This document shows, in pieces, positions 24,508-31,838 of a stretch of 32,916 nt of DNA. The notes under the pieces are model-generated. The model had not been told where the DNA came from. It was given only the letters and a program-made list of their open reading frames with translations, and searched no databases. The stretch is from Owenweeksia sp. (lineage in GTDB: Bacteria; Bacteroidota; Bacteroidia; Flavobacteriales; Schleiferiaceae): positions 1 to 32,916 of the forward strand of contig JANQHO010000080.1 in the NCBI GenBank assembly GCA_028277105.1, read 5' to 3'. The number at the start of each line of letters is the position of its first letter. Position 1 is the first letter of the stretch. The position numbers and the translations under genes are program-made.

Positions 24508-25536
24508 TTGAAAAAGAATATTACAAACCCGGTATTGGTGATAGGCCTTACCGGGTTTCTTTTTACAGCTGTATTTTCCTGCCGTCAGGTAGGAAAACCA
24601 GCAGCAACAGAAATAAAAACAGACCTGCCGGATTACTTTCCTTCTTTACCTATCCCTGGAGATAATCCCCTGACAAGCGGTAAAATTGCCCTGGGCAAAA
24701 AGCTTTTTTTCGATCCCGTCCTGAGCCGCCACCGCGATCTTTCCTGTGCTTCCTGTCATCTTCCCCATCTTGCCTTTACCGATGGTCAGGTAAAAAGCAT
24801 AAATGTAGGTGGTGTGCCTACCTTGCGAAATTCACCTTCTTTATTTAATGTAGCCTATCATCCCTACTATTTTATGGATGGGGGAAATCCTACCCTGGAA
24901 AGCCAGTTGATCTCTCCGATAGAAAACCCCCTGGAGATGGACCTGCCCTTTCCGGAGGCTATAGCCAGGGTGGCAGCCGATCCGGAATACATTCGTCTTT
25001 TTAAAGAAGTATTTGAGGCCAAGGTTTCTGCCTACACCCTTTCGCGAGCTATAGCGGCTTACGAGCGCAGTTTGTTGAGTTATAGCAGTTCTTTTGATCG
25101 TTTTTATTACCAGGGTGATGATGAGGCTATATCAGCTGATGCCAAAGCGGGATATAAGCTCTTCAGCAGTGAGAAGCTGGCTTGTAACTCCTGCCACAAA
25201 GGGGTACTTTTTACCGATTTTAAATTCAGGCATAACGGTTTAAAGGAAGATTACAGTAAAGACCCCGGCCGGGGGCGTATCACTCTGAAAAAGGAAGACG
25301 AAGGTAAATTTAAAACCCCCTCTTTGCGCAACGTGGCCCTTACGGCTCCTTTTATGCACGATGGCAGTCTGAAAAACCTGGAGGAAGTCATACGGCATTA
25401 CGCAGCAGGAGGTAAGCAACACTTTAATAAAGACAGCCTGATCATGGGCTTTGAAATCACAGAAAAAGAGCAAAGGCAATTGATAGCGTTTTTAAACAGC
25501 CTTACGGATACTAATTCCTATAAACTTCATCAGTAA
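24508..25536 (+). CDS. MbnH/MauG-type dihaem cytochrome c peroxidase lipoprotein (copy 1)
   Basis: 342 residues from a TTG start. No ATG or GTG lies between the in-frame stop at 24487-24489 and the signal sequence, and AAGGTGG sits 11 bp upstream. The lipoprotein signal has Cys25 (TAVFSC) with no acidic export signal after it. It is a bacterial CcP/MauG superfamily enzyme with two haem-c sites, CASCH (80-84) and CNSCH (226-230). Typical landmarks: ALGKKLFFDPVLS, PTLRNSPSLFNVAYHP, DGGNPTLESQLISPIENPLEM, KFKTPSLRNVALTAPFMHDGS. The residue between the haems, usually Trp in an FWDG motif, is Met123 (FMDGG). Coupled to MbnP (18-bp gap), it is the predicted tryptophan-oxidising maturase rather than a plain peroxide scavenger. 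The latter remains possible. Confidence 0.9.
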   Translation: MKKNITNPVLVIGLTGFLFTAVFSCRQVGKPAATEIKTDLPDYFPSLPIPGDNPLTSGKIALGKKLFFDPVLSRHRDLSCASCHLPHLAFTDGQVKSINVGGVPTLRNSPSLFNVAYHPYYFMDGGNPTLESQLISPIENPLEMDLPFPEAIARVAADPEYIRLFKEVFEAKVSAYTLSRAIAAYERSLLSYSSSFDRFYYQGDDEAISADAKAGYKLFSSEKLACNSCHKGVLFTDFKFRHNGLKEDYSKDPGRGRITLKKEDEGKFKTPSLRNVALTAPFMHDGSLKNLEEVIRHYAAGGKQHFNKDSLIMGFEITEKEQRQLIAFLNSLTDTNSYKLHQ

Positions 25537-25569
25537 TAAATGTGAAGATTTGTATAAATACTTCCAGGC

Positions 25570-26796
25570 ATGAAAAGGATTGTTCTACTGTTTCTCGGAG
25601 CAACATTCTATAGTTTACAGGGCCAAAACCTGCAATGGGTTGCCGAAGCCAATCCTATCAGCCTTCAAACCAATGGCGTGGGCTATTCCGCAGATGGAAG
25701 CAAAGTAGTAAGCGGCACCAACTGCCATCCCGCTAATGTGAGGTTGTTTGATACCGGTTCTGGGACCTTGCTCTGGGATTATGAGGTACCCTCTTCTTTG
25801 TTTTGTGTGATGGGGGTAGGGATAAGTTCCAACGGGAAATACCTGGCTGCCATTGAGGAGTTTGGCAATTTGCTCATTTTTGATTATTCCACCAATCCTC
25901 CGGATTCGATCACTGCCATAAATATAGGCTCACCCTATGCTTTTTCCCTGGCTTTTTCTCCCGACTCTAAAAAGCTCATAGTTGGTGGTTCAGGCGGTAA
26001 AATGATCATTTGTGATGTAGTTAATGGTAAGGTACTCAATACTATTAATGCCCACGCCAGCTGGGTTACCACAGTGGCTTATGATCCCAATGGAGATTTT
26101 ATAGTTACCGGTGGAAACGACAGCCGGATAAACATATGGGATACTACACGTACTCTCTTGCATACTTTAACGGGCCACATTGCCTATATTACAAAAGTGG
26201 TGATAAGTGCCGATGGTAAAAAGATCTACAGCTCCTCTAAGGATAAGACTATAAAGAAATGGGACGTTGAAAGTGGTAGTCTCGAGACTTCCCGGGTAGT
26301 TTCGCCTGATGAGGTCAATGCCCTGGACGTTTCTGCCAACCAGCATTACATCGTTACGACTTCCAACGACAATTTAATAAGCCTCTTTAACAGTGCCGAT
26401 CTTTCACCGATAAACAGTTTCCCTAACGATACAGCCGGTGCGGGTATTAGCATTGCTTGTTCTCCTGTAAGCAACCAGATAGTAGTGGGAACTTTGTTGG
26501 GGAGAGTCGTAGCTTATTCACTGACCCCTCTTGTTTCTGTCAGTGAGCCGTTCAATCAAAAAACGAAGATTTTCCCCAATCCTTTTGTCACATCGCTCCG
26601 GTTAGAAGGCCTGGATGATAAAGCCAGTAAGCTTAAAATATTTGATTGGACAGGAAGGGAAGTACATAGCTTTGAAATATCAGAATCAGCAATGGGCCTC
26701 GATCTCAGGCATTTGAGTGCGGGAACTTATCTTATGACACTTTACGATGAAAAAGAAAGACCTCTTCAAAGCCAGAAGATCATTAAAGCTGAATAA
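25570..26796 (+). CDS. T9SS-secreted WD40-repeat protein
   Basis: 408 residues. The signal peptide (MKRIVLLFLGATFYSLQGQ) is followed by about seven WD40-like units (about 20-325). The clearest are LAFSPDSKKLIVGGSGGKMIICDVVNG, VAYDPNGDFIVTGGNDSRINIWDTT and VVISADGKKIYSSSKDKTIKKWDVESG (shown in part; motif G-H...DG...S..D..I..WD). The T9SS type A domain begins at about residue 336 (TKIFPNPFVT) and ends GTYLMTLYD...SQKIIKAE. Extracellular WD40 proteins are typical of Bacteroidota, acting as rigid binding platforms. It follows the MbnH-like gene by 33 bp and is probably in the same transcript, so a surface partner for the copper system is conceivable. No catalytic motif. Confidence 0.87.
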   Translation: MKRIVLLFLGATFYSLQGQNLQWVAEANPISLQTNGVGYSADGSKVVSGTNCHPANVRLFDTGSGTLLWDYEVPSSLFCVMGVGISSNGKYLAAIEEFGNLLIFDYSTNPPDSITAINIGSPYAFSLAFSPDSKKLIVGGSGGKMIICDVVNGKVLNTINAHASWVTTVAYDPNGDFIVTGGNDSRINIWDTTRTLLHTLTGHIAYITKVVISADGKKIYSSSKDKTIKKWDVESGSLETSRVVSPDEVNALDVSANQHYIVTTSNDNLISLFNSADLSPINSFPNDTAGAGISIACSPVSNQIVVGTLLGRVVAYSLTPLVSVSEPFNQKTKIFPNPFVTSLRLEGLDDKASKLKIFDWTGREVHSFEISESAMGLDLRHLSAGTYLMTLYDEKERPLQSQKIIKAE

Positions 26797-26810
26797 AGAA
26801 GATTCAGCAG

Positions 26811-26820
26811 TATATTTGCA
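26811..26820 (+). promoter_or_regulatory. Bacteroidota -7 box before the small Cys-motif gene
   Basis: TATATTTGCA is a perfect TAnnTTTG box with the frequent CA extension. It ends 8 nt before the ATG at 26829, so the transcript would have a very short leader. No clear -33 TTG is seen. It implies that the small gene can be expressed separately from the upstream operon. Confidence 0.5.
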
Positions 26821-26828
26821 GGGATAGG

Positions 26829-27218
26829 ATGTTAATAAGAAAGATAATACCGGTCTTTTTATGTGCTGTACTGATTTTTCCTTTGGGAATGAAAGTAAGT
26901 ATTACAGCTAACTTCCTTATTAACCAGGATTTTATAGCGGCTAATCTATGTGAAAACCGCGATAAACCAGAGCTGCATTGCAACGGTAAGTGTGTGTTAA
27001 TGCAAAAGCTGAACCTAAGCGAAGATAAGAGCCGGGAACCCGTTCGCATACCGGAGATGTTGCGTTTTGAAATATCCAGTTTTCTATATTCTGATTATCA
27101 GTTTAATCTGTCTTTGATCTCAGGGGAGAGTTTTACATCTGTTTTGCCATATTCGGATCGCTTTGTAAAAAGAATTTATCCTCACGACATTTTTCACCCT
27201 CCCCGTTTAGTCGTTTGA
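26829..27218 (+). CDS. Small membrane-anchored protein with C-x9-C-x3-C motif, unknown function
   Basis: 129 residues. One N-terminal membrane helix (about 5-20, possibly an uncleaved signal) is followed by LCENRDKPELHCNGKCVLMQKL, with Cys41, His50, Cys51 and Cys55. The tail (about 75-129) is aromatic, with DRFVKRIYPHDIFHPPRLV. From memory this Cys-motif type recurs in Bacteroidota next to metal-related TonB loci but has no assigned function. The Cys/His cluster could bind Cu(I) or Fe, or act as a thiol redox centre. It lies between two MbnP-MbnH pairs, 32 bp after the WD40 gene and 108 bp before the second MbnP, and has its own promoter box. A role in metal sensing or delivery is inference. 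Confidence 0.78.
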   Translation: MLIRKIIPVFLCAVLIFPLGMKVSITANFLINQDFIAANLCENRDKPELHCNGKCVLMQKLNLSEDKSREPVRIPEMLRFEISSFLYSDYQFNLSLISGESFTSVLPYSDRFVKRIYPHDIFHPPRLVV

Positions 27219-27236
27219 ATTATCAATTCATTTTTT
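27216..27236 (+). terminator. Weak terminator overlapping the small gene's stop codon
   Basis: 6-bp AT-rich stem TGAATT / AATTCA with an ATC loop and a following T6 run. The stem includes the TGA stop codon. Low stability; partial termination at best. Confidence 0.35.
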
Positions 27237-27326
27237 AGTAGCTCAAACAGAGCGCAAGATCCTGTAAAGGATTATTGTGGCTTTACGCCATACTCAAACA
27301 TTAAAAACAATATTAAAATTACCGTA

Positions 27327-28214
27327 ATGAAAAAGCTTAAAAATATTGGTTGGGCTTTATTTGCCTTTACCACCCTAACCCTTATGTCATGTAGTAAAGA
27401 CGATGACAATGATTCCAATAACGACAATAATAAAAAGAGGGGAACCCTGGCCGTGCGTTTTGATAACGTGGTAGGTTCAGAAGACATGCAATTGGATTCA
27501 GCCGGCCATAATCACTATCACTATACCAATTCCAATGGTCAAACTTTTGGTTTGTCCCTTTTCGGTTATTATGTAAGTAAAATAAGGCTTACCGGGCCTG
27601 ATGGTGCAGTGTTTGAGGACGAAATGAATGTCAGTCCCAATCCCGATGAAGTTAAGGGCTACTACCAGGTACTGGAAAGTGAAACCTCATCACAGATCAT
27701 AAGTTTGCAGAACATTCCTACCGGGACGTACGACAATATCTCTTTTATTATCGGTGTTGAAGAAGACGGAGTACAGGAAGGAGCAGCCGGTGGTGTACTG
27801 GATCCGGCTAATGGGGCCTGGTTCTGGAATTGGAATGCCGGTTACATCGGCATAGCCATGGAGGGTAATGCCCCCGACTCACCCCAGGAATTTGTTGATT
27901 GGGGTGGAGGTTTTGTTACTCACGCCAATACATTTGCCATTCACGTAGGTGGCTGGAAAGATCTTCCGGCTGACTCTAACGGAGTACAGAATTTTGTGAA
28001 TAATATCCGGACCATTGATCTCGATTTTACTTCACCTCTAAAGGTAGAGGAGGGTTTGAATCCCAGATTACACCTTAAGGTAGATGCCCTGGAATGGATG
28101 AAGGCCTCCAATCTGGATTTTGCCACAACGTATTCCGTGCATTCTCCCGGTGCAGGTAAAGCGTTTGCCGACCAGATGAACAGAATATTCAGTGTAGACC
28201 ATGTTCATCAATAG
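27327..28214 (+). CDS. MbnP-like copper-binding lipoprotein (copy 2, divergent)
   Basis: 295 residues. Lipoprotein signal TLMSC (Cys22) followed by SKDDDNDSNNDNN, again like the surface export signal. The domain begins RGTLAVRFDNVVG and includes an unusual HNHYHY patch (His61, His63, His65). FGLSLFGYYVSKIRLTG matches the FxTxxxYLSNIxL strand of the family. The hallmark is NGAWFWNWNAGYIGIAMEG, with three Trp (165, 167, 169) in place of the HWSW of copy 1. The last residues are VDHVHQ. It is about 40 residues longer than copy 1 and only weakly similar outside the hallmark. Its 3' end overlaps the second MbnH-like gene by 14 bp, so the two are translated together. It is probably a metal-binding surface lipoprotein; a metal other than copper cannot be ruled out. 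Confidence 0.85.
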   Translation: MKKLKNIGWALFAFTTLTLMSCSKDDDNDSNNDNNKKRGTLAVRFDNVVGSEDMQLDSAGHNHYHYTNSNGQTFGLSLFGYYVSKIRLTGPDGAVFEDEMNVSPNPDEVKGYYQVLESETSSQIISLQNIPTGTYDNISFIIGVEEDGVQEGAAGGVLDPANGAWFWNWNAGYIGIAMEGNAPDSPQEFVDWGGGFVTHANTFAIHVGGWKDLPADSNGVQNFVNNIRTIDLDFTSPLKVEEGLNPRLHLKVDALEWMKASNLDFATTYSVHSPGAGKAFADQMNRIFSVDHVHQ

Positions 28215-29283
28215 GATAAATAGAGGACAGCTTATTACAGGCCTGGCATTGAGCTGGGCCTGTATCTTTGCTTTTATCTCTTGCCAAAAGAATGAAGCAG
28301 GCACGGAAATTCCACAGGATAAGACCTACACATTTCAGAGACCGGATAATTTTCCTCCTCCTACTTACACTTTTGAAAATAACCCTGTAACAGAAGAGGG
28401 TTTTAAGTTAGGGCGCAAGCTGTTTCACGATCCCATTCTTTCGAGAGACGGTTCGGTTTCCTGTAATAATTGCCATATACAGGCCGTTGCTTTTGCCGAT
28501 GCCCAACAGCATCCCTTAAGTATTGGAGTAGACAATCGCATAGGAAAACGCAATGCACCACCTCTAACTAACCTGGCTTTTATGAAAGAATTTTTCTGGG
28601 ATGGGGGAGTGACCCATCTGGATTTCACTTCTGTAAACGCAATTGAAGCCGATTTTGAACTGGATGAGAGCCTGGCCAATGTGGTCAGGAAACTAAACGG
28701 AAAGCCGGAATATCCACCTCTGTTCAAAGAAGCTTTTGGAATAGATTCCATTACCTCACCTTATCTATTACAAGCCTTGTCGCAATTTATGGTTTTGATG
28801 GTGTCATCTAATTCAAAATACGACAAATATGTAAGGGGAGAAGCAGGAGGGCAGCTCACAGCCAGAGAACTGGAAGGACGGCAGATATTTCAGTTGAAGT
28901 GTGGCAGTTGTCACTCGGGAGAATTGTTTTCTGATTTTAGCTATCGCAACAATGGTATTAATTCCGACTTCACCAACGATCTGGGAAGGGCCTTGATAAC
29001 GGAACAGGAAAGTGATAATGGTAAGTTCCGGGTACCCAGCCTGCGCAATGTGGCGCGAACCAGTCCTTATATGCACAATGCAAAATTCTGGACCCTTAAA
29101 GAAGTACTGGACCATTATGACAACGGGGTAAAAGATTCACCGACTCTTGATCCATTACTCAAGAATAATAGCAAACCGGGCATAGAACTGACCGAAGAGG
29201 AAAAGGAAAAGATCATTGATTTTCTGCAAACACTTAGTGATTTTGAGTTTATAGCAGACAGTCGTTTCTTTCAGCAAGATTAA
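28201..29283 (+). CDS. MbnH/MauG-type dihaem cytochrome c peroxidase lipoprotein (copy 2)
   Basis: 360 residues. The N-terminal helix ends AFISC (Cys28), followed by QKNEAG, not a full acidic export signal. Haem motifs are CNNCH (88-92) and CGSCH (234-238). Landmarks: FKLGRKLFHDPILS, KRNAPPLTNLAF, FFWDGGVTHLDFTSVNAIE, KFRVPSLRNVARTSPYMHNA. Unlike copy 1 it keeps the inter-haem Trp (Trp133 in FFWDGG), but the loop after it (THLDFTSVNAIEADFEL) departs from the usual LExQxxxPIxNPxEM. The ATG at 28201 lies inside the MbnP copy 2 gene (14-bp overlap), a strong sign that the two products work together. It is likely the maturase of that MbnP. A hairpin follows directly after the stop. Confidence 0.9.
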   Translation: MFINRINRGQLITGLALSWACIFAFISCQKNEAGTEIPQDKTYTFQRPDNFPPPTYTFENNPVTEEGFKLGRKLFHDPILSRDGSVSCNNCHIQAVAFADAQQHPLSIGVDNRIGKRNAPPLTNLAFMKEFFWDGGVTHLDFTSVNAIEADFELDESLANVVRKLNGKPEYPPLFKEAFGIDSITSPYLLQALSQFMVLMVSSNSKYDKYVRGEAGGQLTARELEGRQIFQLKCGSCHSGELFSDFSYRNNGINSDFTNDLGRALITEQESDNGKFRVPSLRNVARTSPYMHNAKFWTLKEVLDHYDNGVKDSPTLDPLLKNNSKPGIELTEEEKEKIIDFLQTLSDFEFIADSRFFQQD

Positions 29284-29287
29284 TAGC

Positions 29288-29312
29288 AAACAGGCTGGTT
29301 TGCAGCCTGTTT
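29288..29312 (+). terminator. Hairpin terminator after the second MbnP-MbnH pair
   Basis: Perfect 10-bp stem AAACAGGCTG / CAGCCTGTTT with a GTTTG loop, 4 bp after the stop codon. The U-run is short (TTT within the stem), but the position fits the end of the operon. Confidence 0.65.
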
Positions 29313-29344
29313 ATGTACCTTTCAAATTTTCTCCAAAAGTTCAC

Positions 29345-29426
29345 ATTAATCTAAATTAGAACACAATATTTTTTTAAGTTTCTGATTATCATGTTATTTG
29401 CGATTTAATTTAAAATTAATCTAAAT
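29345..29426 (+). promoter_or_regulatory. Repeated ATTAATCTAAAT elements upstream of the haem-uptake genes
   Basis: The 12-mer ATTAATCTAAAT occurs at 29345-29356 and 29415-29426 in the 218-bp gap before the DUF6607 gene. The first copy is part of an inverted repeat TCTAA-A-TTAGA (29350-29360). The shortened ATTAATCT recurs at 30473-30480 just before the HmuY-like gene, but that 8-mer also occurs elsewhere in the window. The paired sites look like operators, possibly for an iron-responsive DtxR- or Fur-like regulator. The regulator is not identified. Confidence 0.4.
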
Positions 29427-29501
29427 AAACTTGGTTTTAATTTCATCCGGACTTAATTTTGCCCCGTCAAAATATTTTTAACGAGTCTTAATTAAAATTA
29501 A

Positions 29502-30467
29502 GTGAAAAAGATTCTTCTATTCAGTTTTACCCTCATCATCTCTAGCCTTTTTGCCCAAACTGGTCAGAAAAAAGAGGAGGGCTTCATTAAAGAAATGTGT
29601 GGTTGCTACAAAGTAGACTTTGAATACGCAGAAACCTTTTCTCCTGTTAAAGATTACGAATTTCACGATCGTTATTCCGCTCACGGTTTAGAGTGGATCT
29701 TTGTTGATGAGGAAGCTGATGGAAAAATTGTTATACAACACCTGTTGGTGATCAACGATTCTATCATTATAAAACACTGGCGCCAGGATTGGTTGTATGA
29801 AAATACCGACTTGTTAACATATCAACGAAATCTCGAATGGCAGAAAGATCAATTAAGCTCAACTGACGTTTCCGGTACCTGGACCCAAAAAGTTTATCAG
29901 GTAGATGATAGTCCTCGTTATCAGGGTTACGCCACCTGGGTAAATGTTGATGGTAAAAAATACTGGGAATCACAGGTGTATGCCCCGCTCCCACGCAGGG
30001 AATTCACCAAGCGCTCCGATTACAACGTTATGTTGCGCAATAATAAGCACAAGATCACCAATTTCGGTCATGTACATGAATTAGATAATGCCAAAGTGGT
30101 CCGTACTGAAGGAAAAGACAGTATCCTGGCATGGGAAAAGGGCATGAATACTTATACTAAGGTAGATGACAATAAATGCCAGCCTGCAATTAATTGGTGG
30201 AAGACCAACCGCCAGTATTGGGTAGATGTTCGTGCCACCTGGGAAGAGATTATTGCTTCCAACGATTACATCAATCTCAAGATCAAGGTAGATAACAAAA
30301 AGCTTTGGGAACATTTGTTTGCTCTCGGCAAAGAATATGCTCAGAAAGAAATATATAATTCTAAAAAGGCTAAAAAAGAGATCAAAGAAGCTATAGAGCC
30401 TTATCTTTCTCATAAACCTTCGCCCTGGACTACTGCTTCGGTAGGGAAGAAGCCTGAAGAATATTAA
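29502..30467 (+). CDS. DUF6607 family secreted protein of a haem-uptake locus
   Basis: 321 residues from a GTG start; no ATG fits the signal peptide MKKILLFSFTLIISSLFAQ, and stops occur upstream. The sequence matches what I know as DUF6607: EMCGCYKVDFEYAETFSP, YEFHDRYSAHGLEWIFVDEE, IIIKHWRQDWLYENTDLLTY, GTWTQKVYQVDDSPRYQGYA, APLPRREFTKRSDYNVMLR. The last third (about 240-321) is helical and highly charged. The CGC pair at about 30-32 is at the N-terminus of the mature chain. Members commonly lie next to HmuY and TonB receptors, as here: the HmuY-like gene starts 29 bp downstream. Probably periplasmic or outer-membrane associated; the biochemical role is unknown. Confidence 0.85.
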   Translation: MKKILLFSFTLIISSLFAQTGQKKEEGFIKEMCGCYKVDFEYAETFSPVKDYEFHDRYSAHGLEWIFVDEEADGKIVIQHLLVINDSIIIKHWRQDWLYENTDLLTYQRNLEWQKDQLSSTDVSGTWTQKVYQVDDSPRYQGYATWVNVDGKKYWESQVYAPLPRREFTKRSDYNVMLRNNKHKITNFGHVHELDNAKVVRTEGKDSILAWEKGMNTYTKVDDNKCQPAINWWKTNRQYWVDVRATWEEIIASNDYINLKIKVDNKKLWEHLFALGKEYAQKEIYNSKKAKKEIKEAIEPYLSHKPSPWTTASVGKKPEEY

Positions 30468-30496
30468 TTATAATTAATCTGTAAATCAATACCCTT

Positions 30497-31747
30497 ATGA
30501 ATAGAATAATTACTACCCTGATTTTAGCCAGCTTTGTAACTATAGCCAAAGCACAGTTTTTTGATACCACCGGCATAGCCAACTGGCCTTTACTGACCAA
30601 CTCCTACGATACCTGGATGCGCGGTGCTTTTGATTCCAATCGTGACCCAAACAACCAATCTGATTATGGTTGGGGGTTTTATGATATACAGACCCACTTT
30701 ATTATGGGTGATAGTATTTATATCATCAAAACACAAGCCGGAAATTATAAGGCAATATCCGTTGATCAGTTGGCCTCTGGGGTTTATACTGTTTCTTACA
30801 GTGATCTGGATGGCAGCAATTATGTGACCAAAACCCTGGATCGTTCACCCTACGGCAGCAAGAACTTTTTCTACTATTCCATTGATCAGGATGTAGTTAA
30901 AGATTTCGAGCCGGCTACCGCTGGTTGGGATATAGTATTCACAAAATACTTGACCTTCATTCCTTTTTTTGGAGGCTACTATCCCGTAAGCGGAGCTCTC
31001 ACTAACAGAGGAGTAGAGGTTTCACAGGTTGAGTTCAATCCCGGAGGTTCTTATTCCGTAAATGACACGGTGAACTTTCCTATGAGCGATAACATCTCTA
31101 CTATTGGCTACGACTGGAAAGATGCCGGACCGGTTGGTATTGTTATTTACGATACTCTGGTTTATTACGTAAAAGACCAGAACGGTAACGTCAATGAATT
31201 GAAATTCACTGATTATAGTGGTTCTGCTACCGGAAAAATGGTATTCGAGGTAAATGGCCAGCCTGATTCTATAGTACTGGATTCGGGAAATGTTAGCCAG
31301 GTTTATTATTCTCTCCAGGCCGGTACAGAAATAATTAAAAATCAAGATAATGCCTGGGATGTTGCCCTTTTAGCCCAGGCTAGCTTCAGCGCTATTCCCG
31401 TTAGAATCAATGATGCGAACGGAGTGGAGCTTTACGTATATCCCAATGCCGATATAACTCAATGGAACAGTATAGGAATAGAAGAAAATACCGTAGATGT
31501 AGTATCCATTTACCCGAATCCGGCTAGTGATTTTATCAATATTGCTCTAAGGGCAGATATGAGAAATAATGTAACTGCTTCTCTCATCAACCAAAGCGGG
31601 CAAATTGTAAAAACAGAAGAAATATCCTTTGATTTAGGACTATCCGAAGCTTCCATGAGCCTTGATAATGTTGTACCGGGAGTTTATCTCTTGCAGCTTA
31701 GCAATTCAGAAATTAATGCTATCAGCAGAATAATTGTTACTCCCTGA
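30497..31747 (+). CDS. HmuY-like haem-binding protein with T9SS sorting domain
   Basis: 416 residues. The signal peptide is MNRIITTLILASFVTIAKAQ, of type I rather than a lipoprotein signal. The HmuY-family domain (about 85-320) is recognised by KNFFYYSIDQDVV, GWDIVFTKYLTF, VSGALTNRGVEVSQVEF, then VYYSLQAGTEIIKNQDNAWDVALL. HmuY proteins capture haem outside the cell and pass it to a TonB receptor. In Porphyromonas HmuY is a lipoprotein of about 216 residues; here the chain is twice as long and ends in a T9SS type A domain (about 336-416, VSIYPNPASDFINI ... VPGVYLLQLSN). It should thus be secreted or anchored by T9SS. Haem ligands cannot be assigned with confidence. It sits between DUF6607 and a TonB receptor, as expected for haem uptake. 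Confidence 0.82.
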   Translation: MNRIITTLILASFVTIAKAQFFDTTGIANWPLLTNSYDTWMRGAFDSNRDPNNQSDYGWGFYDIQTHFIMGDSIYIIKTQAGNYKAISVDQLASGVYTVSYSDLDGSNYVTKTLDRSPYGSKNFFYYSIDQDVVKDFEPATAGWDIVFTKYLTFIPFFGGYYPVSGALTNRGVEVSQVEFNPGGSYSVNDTVNFPMSDNISTIGYDWKDAGPVGIVIYDTLVYYVKDQNGNVNELKFTDYSGSATGKMVFEVNGQPDSIVLDSGNVSQVYYSLQAGTEIIKNQDNAWDVALLAQASFSAIPVRINDANGVELYVYPNADITQWNSIGIEENTVDVVSIYPNPASDFINIALRADMRNNVTASLINQSGQIVKTEEISFDLGLSEASMSLDNVVPGVYLLQLSNSEINAISRIIVTP

Positions 31748-31797
31748 AAATTTTTCAATTGATTATAGAGATATATTGATTGGGATTTAAGTCAGTT

Positions 31798-31830
31798 ACA
31801 AGCAGGATGAATTAATCCTGCTTGTGTTTT
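31798..31830 (+). terminator. Strong rho-independent terminator after the HmuY-like gene
   Basis: 11-bp perfect stem ACAAGCAGGAT / ATCCTGCTTGT with a GAATTA loop, then GTTTTT. It ends only 9 bp before the receptor ATG at 31839, so it may act as an attenuator that lowers receptor expression relative to the HmuY-like protein. Confidence 0.85.
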
Positions 31831-31838
31831 TATTATCT

